A stretch of 64,000 bases of DNA, taken from the NCBI GenBank assembly GCA_045603225.1, contig JAZULT010000036.1, forward strand, positions 1 through 64,000, read 5' to 3'. Origin of the DNA: RGIG9115 sp045603225. Lineage in GTDB: Bacteria; Bacillota; Clostridia; UBA1381. A program made the translations under genes and the position numbers. The notes under the pieces are model-generated. The model was not told where the DNA came from. It was given only the letters and a program-made list of their open reading frames with translations, and ran no database searches. Shown here one piece after another: positions 54,309 through 61,938 of this stretch (the first letter of the stretch is position 1; each line of letters opens with the position of its first letter).

Positions 54309-55445
54309 ATGAATGAATTAACAGCTTATATTGAAGAAATTTATGCAGAGAATCCGGTTAAAATTATACTGAGTAAGCCTGCAGCGAAAAGTGCAGAATA
54401 CAGGAAAATTGTAATATCCGGCAAGAAAAACGGATATCAGGCAGAGAAGTTTACCGAAAAACAGGCTTTTCATGAAAATCTGAGCGAGGAAGATGTATGC
54501 GGATTCTGCGGCAAGTATGCAGGAAGTGAATTTCTGCAGATTAATGCATGGACTGAAAAGCACGAGTATATGATAATGATTTCCAAAAAAGGTAAGGTGT
54601 CATGCAAGAAGAAAATACTTCAGAACGAATGCCGCGTGGACACTTCTCATAACAGGGAAAAGAACTATATAATTGCTGAGGGCACTGTTGTTCCGCCGCT
54701 TGTTGATATGGGAATATTCACCAAAGAGGGGAAAGTCGTGAACTCGATGTATGACAAGTTCAGGCAGATAAACCGTTTTGTTGAAATTGTTGACGATGCT
54801 GTCAGAAATTCAGATTTTAAGCATCTTAATATAATTGATTTTGGATGTGGAAAATCGTACCTGACATTTATTCTTTATTACTATTTTACGGGGATAAAGA
54901 ATATCGATGTTAATATAACGGGTCTTGACCTTAAAAAAGATGTAATAGAAAACTGCAATAAATCAGCCGAAAAATACGGATATAAAAATCTTAAATTTGA
55001 AATAGGTGATATAAATGGGTATAAGTGTACTGATGCCGTGGATATGGTTATAACTTTGCACGCCTGTGATACAGCGACTGATTATGCACTTTACAATGCG
55101 ATAAACTGGGGCGCGAAAATGATATTCTCCGTGCCATGCTGTCAGCATGAGGTGAACTCTCAGATTAAATCCGAGAAGCTTTCCATTTTTACGGAATACG
55201 GCATAATTAAGGAAAGAGTTTCTGCGCTTATAACGGATGCAGTGCGTGGGAATCTCCTTACGGCACAGGGATATAAAACTCAGATAATGGAATTCATAGA
55301 TATGTCACATACTCCTAAAAACATTCTTATTCGTGCGGTTAAATCAAACGTATCGGATTCGGCAAAACAAAAGGCGATGAAAGATGTTGAAAGCGTGATT
55401 GAGGAATTTAGTATATCGCCGACATTATATAATCTTCTTAATTAA
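54309..55445 (+). CDS. Class I SAM-dependent methyltransferase
   Basis: 378 residues. The N-terminal 130 residues are specific to the family; the Rossmann core follows with motif I IIDFGCGKSYLTF near 180, an acidic ribose-binding position in ITGLDLKKD, MVITLHACDTATDYAL near 260, and SVPCCQHEVN near 285. The HACDTATD and PCCQHE segments identify the methyltransferase-32-like group that includes METTL25-related proteins; the substrate is not established for the bacterial members. The start at 54309 follows GGGAGG; an upstream ATG at 54261 sits on the promoter. Cytoplasmic. Not obviously linked to the glycan genes. Confidence 0.85.
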   Translation: MNELTAYIEEIYAENPVKIILSKPAAKSAEYRKIVISGKKNGYQAEKFTEKQAFHENLSEEDVCGFCGKYAGSEFLQINAWTEKHEYMIMISKKGKVSCKKKILQNECRVDTSHNREKNYIIAEGTVVPPLVDMGIFTKEGKVVNSMYDKFRQINRFVEIVDDAVRNSDFKHLNIIDFGCGKSYLTFILYYYFTGIKNIDVNITGLDLKKDVIENCNKSAEKYGYKNLKFEIGDINGYKCTDAVDMVITLHACDTATDYALYNAINWGAKMIFSVPCCQHEVNSQIKSEKLSIFTEYGIIKERVSALITDAVRGNLLTAQGYKTQIMEFIDMSHTPKNILIRAVKSNVSDSAKQKAMKDVESVIEEFSISPTLYNLLN

Positions 55446-55449
55446 ATCC

Positions 55450-55478
55450 TTGACAATTATAAGGAAGTGTGATATAAT
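55450..55478 (+). promoter_or_regulatory. Consensus promoter for the lipoprotein gene
   Basis: TTGACA (55450-55455), 17-bp spacer, TATAAT (55473-55478): a perfect sigma-A promoter, 53 bp before the ATG. Strong expression is expected. Confidence 0.9.
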
Positions 55479-55531
55479 ATTAAAAATGTCGGAAACTTAA
55501 TGTATATGTATTATTAAACGGAGGAAAGATT

Positions 55532-56203
55532 ATGTTAAAGAAAATTGCTTGTGTACTTATTGCTTTATCATGTACCGCTTCGCTTGCAAGCTGTGGCGGC
55601 GGCGGTGCAGAAAAGGCTGTTGAGGGTTTGCTTGATTCAGTGTACGAGTTGAACCTGAAGGAAATATCAAAATATTCAAAAGAAACTGAAGATATGGAAG
55701 AAGAGTTTGACGGTAAGATTCCGGAAAATATTGATCAGTTGGTTGATTATTTTGCTGATGAAGAAGAATTGGTAAAAGAAAATGCAAAGACAATCAAAAA
55801 AGTAGCAAATGCTGCTCACAAAAAAGTTAAGGAGTCTGTGAAATATAAAGTTACAGGTTCTGAAGAGGTTGAAGATGTTACTGTATGTACTGTAGAAGTT
55901 ACAATGCCTGATTCATCTTCAATAATGAACGCAGTGCAGAATGCAGCTAAGGATATTGATATGACAGAATTCATGGGTCTTGATGAAGAAGATCTTGAGG
56001 ATTCAAAAGTGATTGATGAGCTTGCTGACAAGGTTCTTGATGCAATAAATAATCTTGAATTTGAAGAAACAACAACAGTTGAAATTGAAATTGGTATGGT
56101 TGAGGAAGACGGACAATGGATAGTTTCAGTTGATGATTGTGACTTGTCAGATGTTATGAGTGAAATGTCATCATTTGCAGGAATTGCAAATATGCTTGGA
56201 TAA
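55532..56203 (+). CDS. Small acidic surface lipoprotein
   Basis: 223 residues. A lipoprotein signal ends at SLASC with Cys21, followed by GGGG. The mature protein is strongly acidic (EETEDMEEEF, DEEDLEDSKVIDEL) and shows a DUF4878-like or SnoaL-like pattern, with an N-terminal helix (AVEGLLDSVYELNLKEISKYS) and late strands (VTVCTVEVTMPDSS, TTVEIEIGMVEEDGQWIVSVD). No enzymatic residues seen. Perfect promoter upstream and perfect terminator downstream make it a single, probably highly expressed gene. Function unknown. Confidence 0.82.
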   Translation: MLKKIACVLIALSCTASLASCGGGGAEKAVEGLLDSVYELNLKEISKYSKETEDMEEEFDGKIPENIDQLVDYFADEEELVKENAKTIKKVANAAHKKVKESVKYKVTGSEEVEDVTVCTVEVTMPDSSSIMNAVQNAAKDIDMTEFMGLDEEDLEDSKVIDELADKVLDAINNLEFEETTTVEIEIGMVEEDGQWIVSVDDCDLSDVMSEMSSFAGIANMLG

Positions 56204-56245
56204 GAATATAAAATACATATACATATACAGATAAAGTTGTCAATA

Positions 56246-56285
56246 AACCAAAAAAAAGATGCCCACCGGCATCTTTTTTTTGGTT
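56246..56285. terminator. Perfect intrinsic terminator
   Basis: An 18-bp perfect stem (56246-56263 with 56268-56285, loop cacc) with eight A residues and eight T residues in its arms. It ends the lipoprotein transcript and can work in both directions. Confidence 0.92.
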
Positions 56286-56331
56286 CAAGAGTGTAAATTT
56301 GTGGTTATCGTGTGTATCATTTGACGCTTAC
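56281..56331 (-). mobile_element. IS66-type end remnant
   Basis: On the minus strand this begins GTAAGCGTCAAATGATACACA (21 bp identical to 59635-59655) and continues with partly matching sequence up to TGGTTC (56281). GTAAGCG is the form of terminal repeats in the IS66 family. No transposase frame follows here, so it is a solo end. Confidence 0.5.
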
Positions 56332-56353
56332 AATCCAAAGAATTTATTTCGTT

Positions 56354-56386
56354 GAAAAAAGCACCGACAAAGTCGATGCTTTTTTC
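56354..56386. terminator. Hairpin of a duplicated 39-bp element, copy 1
   Basis: GAAAAAAGCACCGAC, loop aaa, GTCGATGCTTTTTTC, with one C/A mismatch in the stem. The 39 bp 56351-56389 differ from 58205-58243 at a single position. Confidence 0.75.
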
Positions 56387-56470
56387 TGGCACTAACGGTT
56401 AATTTTCATACGAGTAAATCTGCGGTGCAAAGTGCAATAGATTATTTCATAATGAACTTTTCTTATCCTA

Positions 56471-56510
56471 TTGACATTTTTATAAAATTATGGTATGATT
56501 ATTCATACCA
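56471..56510 (+). promoter_or_regulatory. Promoter with palindromic operator for the AbrB-UGT genes
   Basis: TTGACA (56471-56476), 17-bp spacer, TATGAT (56494-56499). A perfect palindrome, TGGTATGA-ttat-TCATACCA (56491-56510), covers the -10 element, so a bound dimer would block transcription. The AbrB-type protein of the same transcript is the obvious candidate. Confidence 0.75.
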
Positions 56511-56532
56511 ATCATACAAGGGAGATGCAGAT

Positions 56533-56742
56533 ATGAATATACACGAAGGTAAATATGCATGGATGGTAAAAATCGGCGAAAAGGGACAGTTTGTTATTCC
56601 GAAAGAAGCAAGAGAAATGTTTGATTTTCAGCCGGGAGATGAGATTTTGGTTCTCGGTGACCTTGAGCGAGGAATTGCAATTCTTCCCAAAGCAAAACAA
56701 CAAGACACTATCAAACAAGTTTTTTCTGTAATAGAGGAATAA
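56533..56742 (+). CDS. AbrB/SpoVT-type DNA-binding protein
   Basis: 69 residues. The SpoVT-AbrB swapped-hairpin domain is clear: WMVKIGEKGQFVIPKEAREMFDFQPGDEILVLGD, followed by an AILPKAK strand and a short acidic helix. Such proteins act as dimeric transcription factors. The start at 56533 follows AAGGGAG; the frame extends to 56425 but that part includes the promoter. The glycosyltransferase gene starts 4 bp after its stop, so the pair is an operon; the palindrome over the promoter suggests self-repression. Confidence 0.88.
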   Translation: MNIHEGKYAWMVKIGEKGQFVIPKEAREMFDFQPGDEILVLGDLERGIAILPKAKQQDTIKQVFSVIEE

Positions 56743-56746
56743 AAAT

Positions 56747-57925
56747 ATGAGCAAAATAGTTTTCTTTTGTATTCCTGCACACGGTCACACTAACCCCACT
56801 TTGGGTGTTGTCAAGGAACTCATTTCTCGTGGACATCAGGTATGGTATTATTCATACAACATTATGCGTGAAAAAATCGAGTCGGCAGGTGCAACATTTA
56901 TATCCTGCGATGATTATGATGCGGAGCAAAATTTAAGCGACAAAGACTCCACTCGAGTAGGAAAAGACTTAGCATTTTCTATAAAGATGTTGGTAGATAC
57001 TACACTGGCTCTTGATGACAAGGTTTGCAGGGATATGGCAGAGCTTAAGCCTGATTGTGTTGTGGCAGATTCTATGGCATTATGGGGAAAAGCCGTTGCA
57101 CTAAAGCTTGGTATTCCTTTTGTTTCATCAACAACAACATTTGCATTTAATCAGCATTCAGCAAAGATTATGAAACAAGGTCTTGGAGATTTGTTAAAGA
57201 TGCTTTTCGCTATGCCAAAGACATCCAAGCAAGTCAAAAGACTAAAGGATAAGGGGTATCCCGTAAATAGTATTCTTGATATTATAGGCAATGACGATAA
57301 CACACATACTATTGTCTATACATCTCCCGAGTTTCAACCTTGTTCAGAGACTTTTTCGGAAAAGTACGCATTTGTAGGACCTTCAATTCGCCCTGCAAGC
57401 AAAAAGGTTGAGAAAAGAAAAGATAAACTGATTTATATCTCTATGGGAACTGTAAATAATGATATGATGCCTTTTTATAAAGCTTGTATATCTGCTTTAG
57501 CAAATACAGATTATCAGGTGATTATGTCAGTTGGTAATTTGGTAGCTATCGAGAATTTTGGAGAGCCACCGGAAAACATATCAATTTATTCACATGTTGA
57601 CCAAATTGCCGTTTTAGAAAAAGCAGATGTCTTTGTGTCACACTGCGGAATGAACAGTGTCAGTGAAAGTTTATATTTTGAAGTTCCACTCGTTATGCTA
57701 CCACAAACATCAGAGCAAAAAGGCGTTGCCGAGCGAGTTAATCAGCTTGGCGCAGGTATAAAATTTGATAAATCAGACAGGGTATCTATTTTGAGTGCAA
57801 TAAATAAAATACTTAGTGATAGTATGTATAAGCAAAATGCCAAAAAGATTTCAGTTGGGTTTAAAAACTCTTCTGGTGCAAGAGGTGCAGCAGACAAAAT
57901 TATACAGGTTTGTGAAAGTAGTTAG
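56747..57925 (+). CDS. Macrolide-type UDP-glycosyltransferase (GT1)
   Basis: 392 residues, two Rossmann-like halves of GT-B fold. Signatures: IPAHGHTNPTLGVVKELISRGHQVWYYS at the N-terminus, and the donor-binding region SHCGMNSVSESLYFEVPLVMLP with QTSEQKGVAERV near 300-330. Members such as YjiC or OleD attach a sugar from UDP-sugar to macrolides, flavonoids and other small acceptors, often for detoxification. Paired with an AbrB-type regulator and a repressible promoter, it looks like an inducible defence against a small hydrophobic molecule. The cassette is bracketed by two nearly identical hairpins and IS66-like ends, hinting at transfer. Confidence 0.9.
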   Translation: MSKIVFFCIPAHGHTNPTLGVVKELISRGHQVWYYSYNIMREKIESAGATFISCDDYDAEQNLSDKDSTRVGKDLAFSIKMLVDTTLALDDKVCRDMAELKPDCVVADSMALWGKAVALKLGIPFVSSTTTFAFNQHSAKIMKQGLGDLLKMLFAMPKTSKQVKRLKDKGYPVNSILDIIGNDDNTHTIVYTSPEFQPCSETFSEKYAFVGPSIRPASKKVEKRKDKLIYISMGTVNNDMMPFYKACISALANTDYQVIMSVGNLVAIENFGEPPENISIYSHVDQIAVLEKADVFVSHCGMNSVSESLYFEVPLVMLPQTSEQKGVAERVNQLGAGIKFDKSDRVSILSAINKILSDSMYKQNAKKISVGFKNSSGARGAADKIIQVCESS

Positions 57926-57995
57926 CCCATTGAATTCCAATTTATCTTAACAGCGAACAAAATGCACCACTCGTTTCACTACTGACGTTCCCTAT

Positions 57996-58014
57996 TGTGT
58001 CATTTGACGGTTGT
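57996..58014 (-). repeat. Degenerate copy of the IS66-like end
   Basis: TGTGTCATTTGACGGTTGT resembles TGTGTATCATTTGACGCTTAC at 56311-56331 and 59635-59655. Short and imperfect; reported because it is the third copy in 3.4 kb and has the same orientation. Confidence 0.35.
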
Positions 58015-58039
58015 AAAATTTAAATGCTTTAATAATGAA

Positions 58040-58203
58040 ATCGTTCGCTTTACTCACGATGAAAGCCAAACAGCGTTTGGATGAAATCAAAGCCTTGCGG
58101 CTTTGATGAAATTAAATCCGTCCTTTTTATCCTTGCGAAGCAAGATTTCATCACGAAGTGATTTCATCTGCAAAGCAGATTTATTCTGTCGCAAGACGGA
58201 TTT
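58040..58203. repeat. Array of small hairpins with ATGAAAT/ATTTCAT linkers (array B)
   Basis: Hairpins in order: ATCGT/ACGAT (58040-58060), CCAAAC/agc/GTTTGG (58066-58080), CAAAGCC/ttgc/GGCTTTG (58088-58105), then a long-range stem AAATCCGTC (58114-58122) with GACGGATTT (58195-58203) that encloses CTTGC/gaa/GCAAG (58132-58144), ATCAC/gaa/GTGAT (58150-58162) and ATCTGC/aaa/GCAGAT (58166-58180). Units are joined by GATGAAA(T) or GATTTCAT. No open frame. Same building plan as array A with different stems. Function unknown. Confidence 0.85.
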
Positions 58204-58207
58204 AGTT

Positions 58208-58240
58208 GAAAAAAGCATCGACAAAGTCGATGCTTTTTTC
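58208..58240. terminator. Bidirectional terminator, copy 2 of the 39-bp element
   Basis: GAAAAAAGCATCGAC (58208-58222), loop aaa, GTCGATGCTTTTTTC (58226-58240): a perfect 15-bp stem with A- and T-runs. It separates the plus-strand glycosyltransferase from the minus-strand diguanylate cyclase. Confidence 0.88.
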
Positions 58241-58294
58241 TGGAAGAGCCGAATGGTTTAGATGCCACCTGATTTAGGTAAAAATTCTCAACAT

Positions 58295-59401
58295 TTAAGC
58301 CTCTCCCTTGTTACGTAAATTCAAATAATATCGCTCTTTATTAGAATACATAGCTGCATCAGCCGTTTTTAAAGCCACATGAAAAGGTTTTGCGTTATTA
58401 AAATCCACTTCTGCGCAACCATGAGATAATGTGGTATTATTTAATTTAAATAATTCTTCATTCAACTTTACAATTAGGTTCTTGACATCAGATAATTGTA
58501 TATCTTCTATCAGCACAACAAATTCATCGCCACCAAATCTAAAACTTTCACAATTATAAGACTCAAAATATTTAGTAATAACATTTCCCACTTGTTTTAA
58601 AATTTTATCCCCTTCGGCATGTCCTTTTGTATCATTGATACTTTTAAATCCATTGATGTCCAGCATAACAAAAATAAAACTTGTACCAGTATTCTTTCTG
58701 TGATTTAATACTTGTCTTTTAGTAAATTTCTCGTATGCTGCTCTATTTTGCATATTTGTCAAAGCGTCTATGTACGCAACGTTTTTCAGTTCGTCATTTT
58801 CATATGTTTTTTTATTCATTTCAGCGGTATCTTTCACTAAATTAAAAATCAAAATTAATGTTAAATAAAAAATAATACTGAAAATAACAAAATCAAAAAC
58901 TATATCACGAGCATTGCTCATATCAATACTGAAAGCATATTGATTCAAAAACTGTATGAAAAAGAAAACTAATATAACATTAAGTTTCCACCAACCAGAA
59001 GAAAAGAACACTCTGGCTTTTTGATAACTCGGAAGCAAAATCTTGTATAGAAACAGATGCATTAATACCACTATTCCTATTCCATAAACAGATATATGAG
59101 CATTGTTACTCAGAAGATCTGATAAAATCAAGTTTGCTCCAATAAATATGCAAAATGAATTCGAGTATGTAAGAAACAAAAAGGTTTTTTCTCCTAAAGA
59201 ACCTATTGTTGTTATAAAAAAGATAACAGCATGCATAAAAAGCAAACTGAAAAATCCGTACATTACATTTTCTTGAAATACCATAATACATACAGCAAGA
59301 ATTGCATATGCACCCCAAAAACAAGCCGTAACTAATTTTTTGTATTTTTGTTTTTGAAGATATAAAGCCGCAATAATATGCGATAAAATCGTTACTACCA
59401 T
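58295..59401 (-). CDS. Membrane-bound diguanylate cyclase (GGDEF)
   Basis: 368 residues. About six membrane helices occupy residues 1-190, followed by a short linker and a GGDEF domain (about 205-360) with ALTNMQNRAAYEKF, DINGFKSINDTKGHAEGDKIL and the signature FRFGGDEFVVLIED. The inhibitory RxxD site five residues ahead of the signature is absent, so product inhibition by that site is not expected. It makes cyclic di-GMP from two GTP in response to a signal sensed in the membrane. The start at 59401 lies ten bases after AAGGAGAG. Immediately upstream lies an IS66 remnant. Confidence 0.9.
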   Translation of the reverse strand: MVVTILSHIIAALYLQKQKYKKLVTACFWGAYAILAVCIMVFQENVMYGFFSLLFMHAVIFFITTIGSLGEKTFLFLTYSNSFCIFIGANLILSDLLSNNAHISVYGIGIVVLMHLFLYKILLPSYQKARVFFSSGWWKLNVILVFFFIQFLNQYAFSIDMSNARDIVFDFVIFSIIFYLTLILIFNLVKDTAEMNKKTYENDELKNVAYIDALTNMQNRAAYEKFTKRQVLNHRKNTGTSFIFVMLDINGFKSINDTKGHAEGDKILKQVGNVITKYFESYNCESFRFGGDEFVVLIEDIQLSDVKNLIVKLNEELFKLNNTTLSHGCAEVDFNNAKPFHVALKTADAAMYSNKERYYLNLRNKGEA

Positions 59402-59430
59402 ATTAATACATCTCTCCTTCATTGATTCTT

Positions 59431-59583
59431 TTACCAGATTAAAAATATGCTTGAATTAAGTATATCATATTTTTTAACAAAATTCAATATTATAACGTGA
59501 ATTGCACACCATTTCCTCTGACTTAATCCGCTTTCTCTGAACTGATTGATAATTTTTTTCCATTCTTCTTGTGAATGACCCAT
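59431..59583 (-). pseudogene. IS66-type accessory transposase gene, truncated
   Basis: From an ATG eight bases after AGGAGG the frame reads HSQEEWKKIINQF then RESGLSQRKWCAIH, the N-terminus of the small IS66-family OrfA protein, then runs into unrelated sequence (VIILNFVKKYDILNSS) and stops after 50 codons. The break after KWCAIH marks the deletion or rearrangement point. The remaining IS66 genes are absent. Confidence 0.7.
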
Positions 59584-59603
59584 TTCCATCGCCTCCTATG
59601 CTT

Positions 59604-59632
59604 ATTGTAGCACAGTGGTTCGACGGTGTAAA
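59604..59632 (-). promoter_or_regulatory. Promoter inside the IS66 remnant
   Basis: On minus: TTTACA (59632-59627), 17-bp spacer, TACAAT (59609-59604), 20 bp ahead of the ATG. It points towards the diguanylate cyclase gene and could drive it. Confidence 0.55.
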
Positions 59633-59708
59633 TGTGTGTATCATTTGACGCTTACCAAAAATCGACAAGGTATTTTAGGGAATAGTGAAGAGTGAATAGG
59701 TAATAAGC

Positions 59709-59744
59709 AAAATCGACAAGATTCTGTCGAACCTTGTCGATTTT
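59709..59744 (-). terminator. Terminator of the tRNA operon
   Basis: On minus, AAAATCGACAAG directly after the encoded CCA of tRNA-Tyr pairs with CTTGTCGATTTT (59720-59709). A third arm with the same sequence (ATCGACAAGGT, 59661-59671) can pair alternatively with 59731-59748, an 18-bp match counted outward. Confidence 0.75.
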
Positions 59745-59747
59745 TGG

Positions 59748-59829
59748 TGGAAGAGGGTGGATTCGAACCACCGAAGGCGTTGCCAGCAGATTTACAGTCT
59801 GTCCCCTTTGGCCACTCGGGAACTCTTCC
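59748..59829 (-). tRNA. tRNA-Tyr (GTA)
   Basis: 82 nt plus encoded CCA. Acceptor GGAAGAG with CTCTTCC, long variable arm as expected for a class II tRNA of bacteria, anticodon loop CTGTAAA, T-loop GGTTCGAATCC. Last gene of a four-tRNA operon. Confidence 0.96.
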
Positions 59830-59837
59830 GTTATGAT

Positions 59838-59859
59838 GGGGTAAGCTATTGCTTACCCC
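59838..59859 (-). other. Spacer hairpin between tRNA-Thr and tRNA-Tyr
   Basis: GGGGTAAGC, loop tatt, GCTTACCCC: a perfect 9-bp stem in the spacer, a possible RNase processing site. Confidence 0.6.
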
Positions 59860-59864
59860 TATGG

Positions 59865-59937
59865 AGCTGGTGATGGGACTCGAACCCGCGACCTGCTGAT
59901 TACAAATCAGCTGCTCTACCAATTGAGCTACACCAGC
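59865..59937 (-). tRNA. tRNA-Thr (TGT)
   Basis: 73 nt plus encoded CCA. Acceptor GCTGGTG with CACCAGC, anticodon loop TTTGTAA, T-loop GGTTCGAGTCC. Confidence 0.96.
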
Positions 59938-59955
59938 ATATATTAAAGAAAGTGG

Positions 59956-60028
59956 TGGGAGTTACAGGGCTCGAACCTGTGACATCCTGCTTGTAAGGCA
60001 GACGCTCTCCCAGCTGAGCTAAACTCCC
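59956..60028 (-). tRNA. tRNA-Val (TAC)
   Basis: 73 nt plus encoded CCA. Acceptor GGGAGTT with AACTCCC, anticodon loop CTTACAA, T-loop GGTTCGAGCCC. Confidence 0.96.
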
Positions 60029-60037
60029 ATTTCTTGG

Positions 60038-60111
60038 TCGGGATGACAGGATTCGAACCTGCGGCCCTCTGGTCCCAAACCAGATGCGCTACCAAACTGC
60101 GCTACATCCCG
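60038..60111 (-). tRNA. tRNA-Pro (TGG)
   Basis: 74 nt plus encoded CCA. Acceptor CGGGATG with CATCCCG, anticodon loop TTTGGGA, T-loop GGTTCGAATCC. First gene of the operon, nine bases from the next tRNA counting the CCA. Confidence 0.96.
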
Positions 60112-60143
60112 CAATATCCGCATCACAATCACGCGACTGTTAT

Positions 60144-60172
60144 ATAATAACATATTCTTTCTGTTTTTGCAA
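60144..60172 (-). promoter_or_regulatory. Promoter of the tRNA operon
   Basis: On minus: TTGCAA (60172-60167), 17-bp spacer, TATTAT (60149-60144), 33 bp before the 5' end of tRNA-Pro. Confidence 0.7.
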
Positions 60173-60234
60173 GTAAATACATTGCTAATCTAACGAAAAT
60201 ATATTTAATTATCTCTTTTATTCTTTAAAAATCT

Positions 60235-61248
60235 TTATTTTTCGCCCTTTTTCATAAAATTTATAATTAGGCAAAATGGTAATATTATTGCCAGAATTCC
60301 TGATAAATTATATAATTTACTAACAATATTTGAAAAACCCACTGACGATATAAAGTATCCGGCTGTAATTATAATACATACTTTTGTTATGCGAGAAAAG
60401 TTAATTTTTTCTGATTGTTTTAAAAGACCGAATCCGCCCGCAACTGCACTGGTAAGTATTGATACAGCAATTACGAGTGCATACAGAAAATAGAATAATT
60501 CCCCTTGCCTGTATGCTATTGTAAGCATTGGAAGTGCTCCGAGATTTACTTTTCCGTAGTAGACTGAAAGAATACACCAGATAATACCAAGTGCGGAAAA
60601 AATCAGCATAAAAGAAAACACTCCTGTGTAAATACAAGTTTTGCGGTTTCTGATTTCAGATGATGCACTGCAAAGAAGAGGGCATACGGATGCTATGTTG
60701 TAAGATGTATAATTTACTGCGGACAAGGTCATGGCTGTGTTTTGGGAAAATACATTTACACAGCGGTTATTTATAAGATAGATGCACATAATCATTATAA
60801 GCACCGAAATGAATACTCCGAGGATACCGGTCTGATTGATAACGGTTTTCTCGGGCAGTGCCAGAATAAAAGCACAGATGAGAGAAAATAATACTGCACC
60901 GATATCTGTGTTCAGCCCTGTCAGGTCATTTAAAAGAAGGGAAAAAGCACTTATCATACTTCCAAGAACTATAGCCATAAACAGTGCTATTACAGCGTGT
61001 ATATATTTCTGAAGCGGAGTCGGAACAACTTTTTCCACAAGACTGCCGAAATCTGATATTTTATAGTATTTGCACCTGTCAATGACAAGAAACGCAAAAA
61101 GACCGAATCCGAGAGACGAAATCAATACGCCAATTCCGCTCACTTTCCCGTATCTTACAAAATAATGAGCAATTTCACTTCCTGATGCGAATCCTGCACC
61201 TATGACAGCCGCAAGATATGCAAATGAAATTTTTAGTGCTGATTTCAT
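60235..61248 (-). CDS. YkvI-like integral membrane protein
   Basis: 337 residues with about ten membrane helices. The N-terminus has the family signature FAYLAAVIGAGFASGSEIAHYF and YGKVSGIG, the unwound first helix expected for the LeuT/APC fold. Bacillus YkvI and relatives are thought to be transporters, substrate unknown. Ribosome site GGAGGTCAGG. It is divergent from the LOG-family gene at 61357. No link with the glycan genes is evident. Confidence 0.85.
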   Translation of the reverse strand: MKSALKISFAYLAAVIGAGFASGSEIAHYFVRYGKVSGIGVLISSLGFGLFAFLVIDRCKYYKISDFGSLVEKVVPTPLQKYIHAVIALFMAIVLGSMISAFSLLLNDLTGLNTDIGAVLFSLICAFILALPEKTVINQTGILGVFISVLIMIMCIYLINNRCVNVFSQNTAMTLSAVNYTSYNIASVCPLLCSASSEIRNRKTCIYTGVFSFMLIFSALGIIWCILSVYYGKVNLGALPMLTIAYRQGELFYFLYALVIAVSILTSAVAGGFGLLKQSEKINFSRITKVCIIITAGYFISSVGFSNIVSKLYNLSGILAIILPFCLIINFMKKGEK

Positions 61249-61303
61249 ATTCCTGACCTCCGTTTCGTTTTATAAATTCTATTCGGAAATAAGATAATAT
61301 ATG

Positions 61304-61332
61304 TTGACAAAATGAGTATTTTGGTATATAAT
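61304..61332 (+). promoter_or_regulatory. Consensus promoter for the LOG-family gene
   Basis: TTGACA (61304-61309), 17-bp spacer, TATAAT (61327-61332), 25 bp before the ATG. Confidence 0.9.
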
Positions 61333-61356
61333 ATTTATATAGAAAGGGATGATTTT

Positions 61357-61935
61357 ATGAAGCTGTGTGTATACGGTGCGGCAAGCAACACGATAGATAA
61401 TGTATATATAGAAAAATGCGAAGAGCTTGGCAGAAAGCTTTCGGAGAGAGGGCACGGACTTATATTCGGTGCAGGCGGTAACGGTGTTATGGGTGCTGTT
61501 GCCAGAGGCTGCTACAGTGCCGGCGGAGAGATAACGGGTATTGTTCCTTCTTTCTTTAACGTGGACGGTATTCTTTTTGAGAACAGCACTGAAACAATAA
61601 GAGTTGAAACAATGCGTGAGAGAAAACGTCTCATGGAAGAAATGTCTGACGGTTTTATTGTAGCTCCGGGCGGAATAGGGACGTTTGACGAGTTTTTTGA
61701 AATCCTGACTTTAAAACAGCTTTCAAGACATAATAAACCGATAGTAATATTTAATGTAAATCATTATTACGATTCGCTCATAAGCTTTATTCAGAATTCA
61801 ATCGATCAGAATTTCCTGAAAGAAGGAGCTAAAAAGTTATATCATATTTGCTCGGATGCGGATGAGGTTTTTGACTATGTTGAAAATTATGTGCCTGTAG
61901 AATATAACATTTTGGAGCTGAAAGAAATAAAATGA
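61357..61935 (+). CDS. LOG-family protein (nucleoside 5'-monophosphate phosphoribohydrolase type)
   Basis: 192 residues, Rossmann-like fold of the 'lysine decarboxylase-like' LOG family. Signatures: CVYGAASNTIDNVY, GLIFGAGGNGVMGAVARG near 40-57, MRERKRLMEEMSDGFIVAPGGIGTFDEFFEI near 90-120 with the catalytic Arg and Glu of PGGxGTxxE. These enzymes hydrolyse the N-glycosidic bond of nucleotide 5'-monophosphates; the plant members activate cytokinins. The start at 61357 follows GAAAGGGA; the ATG at 61312 lies in the promoter. Monocistronic, ended by the terminator at 61939. Confidence 0.9.
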   Translation: MKLCVYGAASNTIDNVYIEKCEELGRKLSERGHGLIFGAGGNGVMGAVARGCYSAGGEITGIVPSFFNVDGILFENSTETIRVETMRERKRLMEEMSDGFIVAPGGIGTFDEFFEILTLKQLSRHNKPIVIFNVNHYYDSLISFIQNSIDQNFLKEGAKKLYHICSDADEVFDYVENYVPVEYNILELKEIK

Positions 61936-61938
61936 ACC

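Larger units (their letters stand above)
59431..59655 (-). mobile_element. Left-end remnant of an IS66-family element
   Basis: On the minus strand it starts at 59655 with GTAAGCGTCAAATGATACACA, includes a promoter (TTTACA, 17 bp, TACAAT; 59632-59604), a strong ribosome site and the truncated OrfA. The other end and the large transposase are missing. A second copy of the terminal 21 bp is at 56311-56331 in the same orientation. Confidence 0.6.
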
